Origin: Anaerolineae bacterium | Lineage (GTDB): Bacteria; Chloroflexota; Anaerolineae; Aggregatilineales; Phototrophicaceae | NCBI GenBank assembly: GCA_014379235.1 | Contig: JACMMD010001231.1 | Coordinates: forward strand, 1 to 10,145 | Direction of reading: 5' to 3' | Length of the DNA: 10,145 bases | Shown here: piece after piece, positions 1-4,304 of the stretch | Layout of the letters: each line of letters begins with the position of its first letter | How positions within the stretch are numbered: the first letter of the stretch is position 1 | The notes under the pieces: model-generated | The model's database searches: none | Told to the model about the DNA's origin: nothing | Seen by the model: only the letters and a program-made list of their open reading frames with translations | Program-made: the position numbers and the translations under genes

Positions 1-669
1 CATCTTTTTCAGGTGGCGTTTAGCCGATTTGCTGCCGCACTGCTGCAAAGACTTACGCAGCTTGGCGTAGCGTTTGCGGGTGTATTCGATGGCTTGACTG
101 CTGGAAATATCACCGTCACTGGATACAGCGATATTGGTCACACCCATGTCGATACCCAGCGCTTCATCGGTCTGGCGTTGGTCAGGGTCAGGGATATCAC
201 AGACTGCCAGCAAGAAAAACTCTTTGGTCGTCTGGCTGTAGACCAAATCACTCTCGCCTTGCTGGTACTGCAAGAGTTCCTGCTGGCGTTCGCCTGCGCT
301 GTAGGGAATGTGCAGGCGACCATCTACCGACCAGATGCTCACCGTGCCCTTGTTGGTGTACCAGTGCAGGATACGACTGTCATAAGCGATTGCGCCACGC
401 GGTTTGAACGTGCGCTTGCGTTCCTTGTCCAGCTTATAGGCATCCGACACCTTAGCGAACATGCGGACGACCACTTGCGCGGTGATACCCGTTTCAGCCC
501 GCAGTTGATGGTACAGCGCTTGTTGCAAGGCGAACTTGCCAAACACCTTTTCAGCCCACGCGAACTCGCTGATGCGGTTACACAAAGTGTTGGCCGCTTC
601 AAGCGTTTGCAAGAGGGCTTGTGCCTGTTCGGGCGTGGGGTTCAGTCGGACTTGGGCAATCAGTTTCAT
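1..669 (-). CDS. tnpB: IS200/IS605-family TnpB (OrfB) nuclease, N-terminal part, 3' end beyond left edge
   Basis: Reading the minus strand from the ATG at 669 gives 223 uninterrupted codons to the window edge, starting MKLIAQVRLNPTPEQAQALL. That opening is the helix-turn-helix-like N-terminus typical of IS605 OrfB. Near residue 170 the motif EALGIDMGVTNIAVSSDG is the RuvC-I segment, with the first catalytic Asp in GIDMG. The region before the edge is Lys/Arg rich (YTRKRYAKLRKSLQQ...KRHLKKM), as in the helical insert after RuvC-I. RuvC-II, the zinc finger, RuvC-III and the omega-RNA/right end would lie to the left, so intactness cannot be judged. TnpB proteins are RNA-guided DNA nucleases that help their element persist. 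No TnpA transposase is visible upstream, which fits an IS1341-type tnpB-only element or a mobilised relative. No Shine-Dalgarno precedes the ATG, but an extended -10 (TGCTACACT on the minus strand) lies just upstream, so the mRNA may have almost no leader. Confidence 0.86.
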   Translation of the reverse strand, partial: MKLIAQVRLNPTPEQAQALLQTLEAANTLCNRISEFAWAEKVFGKFALQQALYHQLRAETGITAQVVVRMFAKVSDAYKLDKERKRTFKPRGAIAYDSRILHWYTNKGTVSIWSVDGRLHIPYSAGERQQELLQYQQGESDLVYSQTTKEFFLLAVCDIPDPDQRQTDEALGIDMGVTNIAVSSDGDISSSQAIEYTRKRYAKLRKSLQQCGSKSAKRHLKKM

Positions 670-732
670 GCTCACAGTGTAGCACAAATCATCCTGAATA
701 TCTAGTATAGAAAGGATAAGGCGCTATCCATC

Positions 733-751
733 CCCGCACGTAAACGTGGGG
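733..751 (-). repeat. Left-end hairpin of the IS200/IS605-type element
   Basis: The sequence CCCGCACGTAAACGTGGGG folds as CACGT/ACGTG plus three outer C-G pairs, with one bulged G at 736. It lies about 65 nt upstream of tnpB on the tnpB coding strand. IS605 elements carry imperfect subterminal hairpins, recognised by TnpA as single-stranded DNA, instead of inverted repeats. The position and shape fit the left end. The cleavage site and exact element boundary cannot be placed from one end. Confidence 0.55.
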
Positions 752-850
752 CTTCCCGCGCCGCTTTCGGTGAAAAAACATCGGGTACTTTATCGAAGCG
801 CTTCGCGCTGCTGACGATGTGGTTGTTGGCGTTCAGCCAGTTAGAGTACG

Positions 851-870
851 ATATATGATAATCATTTCAT
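851..870. promoter_or_regulatory. Fur-box-like AT-rich dyad
   Basis: ATATGA and TCATAT arms surround a centre containing ATGATAATCATT (855-866). This matches the middle 12 positions of the classic 19-bp Fur consensus, but the outer positions do not match. It lies just upstream of the probable promoter of the lipoprotein gene. AT-rich sequence makes chance matches likely. Confidence 0.25.
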
Positions 871-892
871 ATTAAATCAAGTATGACAATTA

Positions 893-920
893 TTGCGTAT
901 ATTTTTTGTATATCTATACT
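893..920 (+). promoter_or_regulatory. Probable sigma-70-type promoter of the lipoprotein gene
   Basis: TTGCGT (893-898) and TATACT (915-920) are separated by 16 nt in AT-rich DNA, giving a predicted leader of roughly 30 nt before the ATG at 958. A Shine-Dalgarno AAGGA at 946-950 sits 7 nt before that start. Confidence 0.45.
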
Positions 921-957
921 CAAATAGATTCCATTTTGATGACGTAAGGATTTAACA

Positions 958-1689
958 ATGCTGCGACGGAAATTGATGGCCTTCACGGCGCTGACAATGG
1001 CGGCACTCTCAATAGCTGGTTGTTTGCAGCGTGTGACGACGTACTGCGATCAAATCACTGTGCGTTATGTCGCCGCTGATGATTTACTCGGCTACGATTT
1101 TGAGGCTGTGCGCGCTTCAGATGATGTGGTCGTGGGGATGATGCATGGGTCGGGCATCCCCGGCGGCGCTGAATTTACGGTGACGATCCCGCTCGATCAG
1201 GAATATCCTGAGGGCACTGAATTTTACGTTGATGGCCCGGGCGATGATTTCCCAACCGACCCCGTACCTTGCGATGAAAGCAGCGATTCGGATCACGCTC
1301 AGTTCTTCGAGCCGGGTGATGATCGCATCAACCGCCAAGCGTATGCCTATGCCGCTGTGTACTGCGATGAAGAAAACCAGCGCGTCGGTGTGTATGGCAT
1401 CTATGGCAGCGGCGACTTTGCAGGTTCGGGCTTCCCGGCAATCTTCGTGCCCTATTCGGAACTGCCGCCTGTGCCAAGCCCCGAAGAAGGTAATATTCTG
1501 ATCGGTCAGTTCGGGAATATTCGCGGCTACCGCTTGACGACTGGCGAGTATCAGTTGAACGTGGGGCCGGACTTTGAAGGCAAAGAATACGTGTTGGTGT
1601 GGGATGGCTGCCCGCAGACTTACATTCGGGCGGCGATCTTCAACACGTTCACGGGTGAGACTACGCCGACGGAGATTTATCCGCGATAA
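958..1689 (+). CDS. Hypothetical secreted lipoprotein, acidic, cysteine-containing
   Basis: I do not recognise this 243-residue protein as a named family. The N-terminus MLRRKLMAFTALTMAALSIAGC is a clear lipoprotein signal: basic residues 3-5, a hydrophobic stretch from about residue 6, and a lipobox IAGC with the lipidated Cys at 22. The mature part is strongly acidic (for example DESSDSD near 106-112 and many Asp/Glu pairs). It has four further cysteines at 30, 105, 136 and 218, consistent with two disulfides outside the membrane. Aromatic and Gly-rich strands (VYGIYGSGDF, GKEYVLVWDGC) suggest beta-sandwich or immunoglobulin-like modules, which is inference. No catalytic motif is seen. The start is supported by AAGGA 7 nt upstream and by the signal peptide beginning at this Met. 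It is monocistronic, ending before the terminator at 1781-1826, and convergent with the TIR-HAM1 gene. Its role could be surface binding or sensing; the sequence does not say more. Confidence 0.82.
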   Translation: MLRRKLMAFTALTMAALSIAGCLQRVTTYCDQITVRYVAADDLLGYDFEAVRASDDVVVGMMHGSGIPGGAEFTVTIPLDQEYPEGTEFYVDGPGDDFPTDPVPCDESSDSDHAQFFEPGDDRINRQAYAYAAVYCDEENQRVGVYGIYGSGDFAGSGFPAIFVPYSELPPVPSPEEGNILIGQFGNIRGYRLTTGEYQLNVGPDFEGKEYVLVWDGCPQTYIRAAIFNTFTGETTPTEIYPR

Positions 1690-1695
1690 ATATCC

Positions 1696-1858
1696 ATTAG
1701 CGGTTAGCCGTTAGCTATAAGCTCAATTCAAGTTTGAGCGATACGGTGTTTACTGGGGATTTCAATCCCCGCTAGAGGACAATGAATCATGAGGGCGGCA
1801 GCGATGTCGCCCTCATGATTCGTTTTGGCTGATGGGTAACGGCTAATGGCTAACCGCT
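1696..1858. repeat. Composite element bounded by inverted TTAGC-rich repeats
   Basis: At 1700-1715 the sequence GCGGTTAGCCGTTAGC, and at about 1837-1857 its near-perfect inverse (GGCTAATGGCTAACCGC at its core), enclose about 120 bp. That interior contains hairpins GCTCAA/TTGAGC (1721-1739) and GGGGAT-TTCA-ATCCCC (1755-1770) and the strong terminator stem. The right arm touches the stop codon of the TIR-HAM1 gene. Related TTAGC-rich arms recur at 3640-3656, 3767-3796 and 7514-7534, so this is a dispersed intergenic repeat family, possibly MITE-like. It encodes no protein. Confidence 0.6.
1781..1826 (+). terminator. Strong intrinsic terminator between convergent genes
   Basis: Arms at 1781-1797 and 1808-1824 pair over 17 bp with a single wobble, closing a 10-nt loop, and are followed by TTTT (1823-1826). 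This fits the end of the lipoprotein transcript. The stem also works for the opposite strand, although the U-run there is poor. Confidence 0.8.
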
Positions 1859-2844
1859 CAGGAAATGGCGTAGTTGGTTTGCAGGAAGCGCATGAACTCC
1901 ACAATGGCGCGGCGGCGGCTGGAAATCGAGAGAATTTCGCTGTCGGTCATTTCGCCAAGTGTCTTGGTGAAACCCGCCGGAATGAAAATGTTGTTCCAGC
2001 TATAACCATCGCCGCGAGGTTGGTCGGAGATTTCGCCGGGAACGATGCCGACGAACTTACGCCTTAACTGGCCATCGGTGAAGGTGATAACCGAGATGGC
2101 TTCTGCGTATTTGTCGTCAAATGGTTGCAGCATTTTGCAGATGTTTGTCAATCCGGCGGGGACGATGAAAGAGGTCGTCAGTCCACCGGGTAGGCCGCCC
2201 CATGCGCGGATGGCGATGGCGGAATGATCGACAAAGACAGGCTTGTGCAAGATGTCGTAGGCCTGCTGCACTTTATAGAGCGCGACCTCACCCGCATCGA
2301 CGTGCTGAATGTCCTCTAGGCTGATGGCCGCCGTTTGTAGCGTGACGTTGAGGATTTGCTCGTACATGATCTTCTTGCGTGAATTGGTGGTAGCGAAGTA
2401 CAGGTCTTGAACGGCTAACTCAGGCATGTGAGCATCGCGCTTGGCGGTTGGCATGAGCGGATTAAAGACGACGCGCTCAATTTCAAACAGACCGTTCAGG
2501 AGTTTGACGGTGGCTTCGGGCGTGAAGCCATCAGTGACGCGGATGATCTGAAAATGGCTTAACTGCTGCGGGATGTCCATCAGTTCCACCATCACGGGTG
2601 CGATAGGTTTGTTGAGCTTGAGCGCGAAGGCTAACTCTTTCTGGCAGAATTCAGATTGCAGCGAACGCGGCGACAGCAGCAGCAGAAAGCAGTGCGAAGC
2701 GGCGATTTGGCGCTCGATCTCGTCCCACCACGCCTGCCCGACGGATAGGCGCTGGTCGAACCAGACGACGTGAATATCCAGCGACTGCTGGATGGCGAGG
2801 ACGTGGGCTGCATCGTCATGGGCATAGCTGACAAAGATATTCAT
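1858..2844 (-). CDS. TIR domain fused to HAM1/ITPase-fold domain, putative NAD-depleting immune sensor-effector
   Basis: A 328-residue two-domain protein. Residues 1-125 form a TIR domain: MNIFVSYAHDD opening, Trp39-Trp40 with a following EI, the LLLLSP strand and SEFCQKEL, whose Glu70 aligns with the catalytic Glu of NAD-cleaving TIRs. Residues 147-325 align with RdgB/ITPA (HAM1) non-canonical purine NTP pyrophosphatases: ATTNSRK (Thr152, Asn154, Lys157), Glu186, VFVDHSAI, GGLPG (216-220), YSWNNIFIPAGFTKTLGEM (281-299) and SSRRRA (308-313). The Asp normally used as general base is His207; the base-recognition Asp is Asn284; the Lys and His of KxxxSHR are Ile304 and Ser309. The domain therefore probably binds a nucleotide without hydrolysing it. 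There is no signal peptide or membrane segment, so it is cytosolic. The start lacks a Shine-Dalgarno, but the TIR fold begins at once. It diverges from a LexA-like regulator. By comparison with HAM1-plus-NADase anti-phage systems, I infer nucleotide-triggered NAD loss. Domain assignment is strong; function is inference. Confidence 0.88.
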   Translation of the reverse strand: MNIFVSYAHDDAAHVLAIQQSLDIHVVWFDQRLSVGQAWWDEIERQIAASHCFLLLLSPRSLQSEFCQKELAFALKLNKPIAPVMVELMDIPQQLSHFQIIRVTDGFTPEATVKLLNGLFEIERVVFNPLMPTAKRDAHMPELAVQDLYFATTNSRKKIMYEQILNVTLQTAAISLEDIQHVDAGEVALYKVQQAYDILHKPVFVDHSAIAIRAWGGLPGGLTTSFIVPAGLTNICKMLQPFDDKYAEAISVITFTDGQLRRKFVGIVPGEISDQPRGDGYSWNNIFIPAGFTKTLGEMTDSEILSISSRRRAIVEFMRFLQTNYAIS

Positions 2845-2866
2845 CGGTTTCGTTGGTGGTTGACGG

Positions 2867-2882
2867 ACATTGAATAGAATGT
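2867..2882. promoter_or_regulatory. Inverted repeat in the leader/promoter of the TIR-HAM1 gene
   Basis: ACATT-N6-AATGT lies 23-38 bp upstream of the TIR-HAM1 start, where a promoter or operator is expected for the minus strand. It has the same arm and spacer lengths as the LexA-like palindrome at 2951-2966 but a different arm sequence. It may be an operator; evidence is limited to symmetry and position. Confidence 0.3.
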
Positions 2883-2945
2883 AGCATAGGTGGCATGGTT
2901 ACGAAAAGGGAAACGCGATTCAAATCAGATACGTACCTGAGAGTC

Positions 2946-2975
2946 TTGACTAGAATGTTTGTTCTACACTATGCT
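2946..2975 (+). promoter_or_regulatory. Promoter with embedded LexA-like operator for the stand-alone LexA-type regulator
   Basis: TTGACT (2946-2951) and TATGCT (2970-2975) are 18 nt apart, a plausible sigma-70 promoter. Between them lies the palindrome TAGAATGTTTGTTCTA (2951-2966): five perfect bases per arm, and one mismatch from the Gram-positive-type LexA pattern GAAC-N4-GTTC. An operator in the spacer would block polymerase, suggesting autoregulation. The leader to the start at 3082 would be about 100 nt. Confidence 0.5.
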
Positions 2976-3040
2976 AATAAACATCATGGGTTAGATTTTG
3001 TAACAACGGCAAACGACAATCAAAGAGAGAGGAGCATGAG

Positions 3041-3069
3041 GCGGCTGTCGTCGGTGGGACGGCAGCCGC
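3041..3069 (+). promoter_or_regulatory. Stable leader hairpin upstream of the LexA-like gene
   Basis: GCGGCTGTCGTC and GACGGCAGCCGC pair over 12 bp with one wobble and a 5-nt loop (3053-3057). It sits between a purine-rich GAGAGGAG (about 3027-3034) and the ATG at 3082. It has no U-run, so it is not a terminator. It may control translation, or be a relative of the GGGCG palindromic repeats. Confidence 0.45.
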
Positions 3070-3081
3070 TCTACAGTCTAT

Positions 3082-3309
3082 ATGCCGAAACGGACACGAC
3101 AAGACACGCAAGAATTGACAGAGGAAGTCTATCGTTTCATCTGCCAATATCATAAGCAGCATCGGATTTCACCAACGCTGCGTGAAATTGGCGACGGTTG
3201 TTCTCTATCCGTTCCTTCTGTCATTCGCCATCTCGATATTCTTGAAACGGAAAGCCGTATCACGCGAGAACCGGGTATTCCCCGCAGTATCGTACCGCTC
3301 GACGAATGA
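3082..3309 (+). CDS. Stand-alone LexA-type winged-helix DNA-binding protein (no peptidase domain)
   Basis: This 75-residue protein matches only the LexA N-terminal DNA-binding domain: helix 1 VYRFICQYHKQH (16-27), the signature ISPTLREIG (29-37), recognition helix VPSVIRHLDILE (44-55), and wing ITREPGIPRSIVPL (60-73), much like Firmicute LexA (PPSVREIG...HLARLE...KPRAIEIL). The S24 peptidase half with its Ser-Lys dyad and Ala-Gly cleavage site is absent, so self-cleavage is impossible. It cannot be inactivated by RecA the usual way and may instead compete with full LexA or respond to another signal. The start is fixed by an in-frame stop at 3037-3039 with no other start codon between. There is no adjacent Shine-Dalgarno and a hairpin precedes it. 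The gene is divergent from TIR-HAM1, ends in a clear terminator, and has LexA-like palindromes in its promoter and downstream. Confidence 0.83.
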   Translation: MPKRTRQDTQELTEEVYRFICQYHKQHRISPTLREIGDGCSLSVPSVIRHLDILETESRITREPGIPRSIVPLDE

Positions 3310-3330
3310 AAGCCTATTTCACTACTGGTT

Positions 3331-3374
3331 AAACGCTTCAATCCTGACAGATTGGAGCGTTTTATTTTCTTCAA
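3331..3374 (+). terminator. Intrinsic terminator of the LexA-like gene
   Basis: AAACGCTTCAATC pairs with GATTGGAGCGTTT across a 6-nt loop (3344-3349), giving 13 bp with one wobble. A T-rich tract running to about 3374 follows. It begins 21 nt after the stop codon at 3309. Confidence 0.85.
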
Positions 3375-3400
3375 CAAGTATAGCGCAAACCGCCGAAAAA

Positions 3401-3416
3401 CGAAACATATGTTCTA
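3401..3416. promoter_or_regulatory. LexA-like palindrome, imperfect
   Basis: AAAC-ATAT-GTTC (3403-3414) differs from GAAC-N4-GTTC at one position and contains the perfect 10-bp palindrome AACATATGTT. It is about 45 nt upstream of a perfect box at 3450, so it may be a second half of a paired operator. Confidence 0.35.
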
Positions 3417-3449
3417 TCACTAGTTTTAACACATTTCAGCCATAGATAC

Positions 3450-3461
3450 GAACTTGTGTTC
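3450..3461. promoter_or_regulatory. Perfect LexA-type box GAAC-N4-GTTC
   Basis: GAACTTGTGTTC matches the Gram-positive-type SOS box exactly in both half-sites, followed by TA as in the box at 2951-2966. It lies just upstream of a possible small ORF (GTG at 3476) and after the terminator of the LexA-like gene, so it could be the operator of a separate small transcript. Confidence 0.5.
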
Positions 3462-3475
3462 TACAATGGCTTCAA

Positions 3476-3607
3476 GTGAGGGTCACGACGAGCAGCGCGG
3501 ACGGCAGCATTATCGAAAGAACATCAGCCGTGTTCCGCCAACAGCCGGATGGCAAGTCTGCCGGAGTGACCCTCAAATGGTATCGAGTGCTGAGTTTTGC
3601 GCCTTGA
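3476..3607 (+). CDS. Possible small ORF, hypothetical 43-residue protein behind a LexA-type box
   Basis: From a GTG at 3476 the frame reads VRVTTSSADGSIIERTSAVF, continues RQQPDGKSAGVTLKWYRVLS and ends FAP-stop at 3605-3607. Residue choice is balanced and protein-like (DGSIIER, QQPDGKSAGVTLKWYRVL), and a stable hairpin overlaps the stop. An in-frame stop at 3443-3445 limits the ORF. There is no clear Shine-Dalgarno, and the start codon is uncertain. An alternative longer frame (3454-3648) is open but reads less like a protein. I recognise no family. The adjacent perfect LexA-type box suggests damage-linked expression if the gene is real. Confidence 0.35.
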   Translation: MRVTTSSADGSIIERTSAVFRQQPDGKSAGVTLKWYRVLSFAP

Positions 3608-3626
3608 GTGAGATTCTCAAGGCGCA
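3598..3626 (+). terminator. Stable hairpin at the end of the small ORF
   Basis: GCGCCTTGAG (3599-3608) and CTCAAGGCGC (3616-3625) pair perfectly over 10 bp around a 7-nt loop, plus one outer T-A pair. There is no U-run after it, so termination is possible but not shown. It overlaps the stop of the proposed small ORF. Confidence 0.35.
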
Positions 3627-3639
3627 GCGCTCAACATTT

Positions 3640-3796
3640 AGCCAGTAGCCGTTAGCAATTAACCTGTGGAACAAAATACGGGCGACCCAATACGCTAAAC
3701 CCTGACGTTATCGCAAATGCCGGGTCGCCCCTACAACATCCCACTTTGTGACAGAAGGGCTTAAAAGCTATTGGCTTACGGCTAACAGCTAACGGC
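3640..3796. repeat. Composite inverted-repeat element (TTAGC arms plus GGGCGACCC palindrome)
   Basis: Left arm AGCCAGTAGCCGTTAGC (3640-3656) and right arm with GCTAACAGCTAACGGC (3781-3796) are inverted relatives. Inside, GGGCGACCC (3680-3688) is matched by GGGTCGCCC (3722-3730), which is followed by CTACAA. The structure is the same idea as 1696-1858, with a different interior. It ends only 16 bp before the terminase small-subunit start. It has no coding capacity. Confidence 0.6.
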
Positions 3797-3812
3797 TTTA
3801 TAGGAGAGCAAT

Positions 3813-4304
3813 ATGGCAAAACGATACACCGATGACGAACGGGCGCAGGCGCTTGAACGCCTCGACGCCAACCGGGGCGACCTTCATCTCACCAGCGCGG
3901 AGACGGGCATTTCTGTCGGCACGCTGCGCCAATGGAAGCGACGTTCGTATAAGAACGCCGATCAGGTGGTTGAGGAGTCGCTGAAGTATTTGCAGGAGCA
4001 GTTGATCGACAACGCCGTCAAGCTGGCGGAATCATTGGAAGCGGCGACAGTGGACGCGCCGCTCAATCATCGGGCGGCGGCGCTCGGACAGTTGATTGAC
4101 CGGATTATCAAGCTGGCGGAACGGATACCGCAGGCCGTTCAGAGAGAACAGGTGATTCGCATTGAGTACCGCGACCCCGACGGTTCAATTCATTCGACCC
4201 CATACTGGTCAAGAGGCGATTCTGCGCCACCCGGCGCGCTTTCGCGTGGTAGCCTGTGGCCGCCGCTTCGGCAAGACCGAAACGGGCAAGATTCTGCTGA
4301 CTGA
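3813..4304 (+). CDS. Phage terminase small subunit-like protein with N-terminal helix-turn-helix
   Basis: The protein has 163 residues and opens MAKRYTDDERAQALERLDAN, followed by TSAETGISVGTLRQWKRR (about 27-44), a helix-turn-helix typical of small terminase subunits that bind phage DNA at pac/cos. Residues 55-120 form amphipathic helices (VVEESLKYLQEQLIDNAVKL...ALGQLIDRIIKLAERIP) likely to mediate oligomerisation. AGGAG at 3802-3806, 6 nt before the ATG, gives a good ribosome site. The last about 47 residues overlap the large-subunit gene in another frame and are rich in Ser, Pro, Gly and Arg, as expected of a shadow-constrained tail. The functional part therefore probably ends near residue 116-135. 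Assignment rests on the HTH plus the adjacent large subunit. Without that neighbour it could be called a transposase-like HTH protein. Confidence 0.7.
   Translation: MAKRYTDDERAQALERLDANRGDLHLTSAETGISVGTLRQWKRRSYKNADQVVEESLKYLQEQLIDNAVKLAESLEAATVDAPLNHRAAALGQLIDRIIKLAERIPQAVQREQVIRIEYRDPDGSIHSTPYWSRGDSAPPGALSRGSLWPPLRQDRNGQDSAD

Larger units (their letters stand above)
752..957. other. Intergenic region between tnpB left end and lipoprotein gene
   Basis: No gene is visible here. It holds a perfect 12-bp palindrome CGAAGCGCTTCG (794-805), then a sharp change to AT-rich DNA from about 840 to 957, which contains the dyad and promoter listed separately. The composition change may mark the end of the insertion element, but no target-site signature can be shown. 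Confidence 0.5.

Noticed and set aside
13..705. Plus-strand open frame of 230 residues at the left edge
   Set aside because: It is the antisense shadow of tnpB; the minus-strand frame gives the GIDMGVTN RuvC motif.
1117..1501. Minus- and plus-strand frames inside the lipoprotein gene
   Set aside because: Overlap a gene with signal peptide, ribosome site and terminator; no independent support.
2895..3155. Plus-strand frame starting inside the TIR-HAM1/LexA-like intergenic region
   Set aside because: Composition is not protein-like and it overlaps the better supported LexA-like gene in another frame.
3454..3648. 64-residue plus-strand frame overlapping the proposed small ORF
   Set aside because: It begins inside the perfect LexA-type box, has atypical residue content and runs through the hairpin; the alternative frame reads better.
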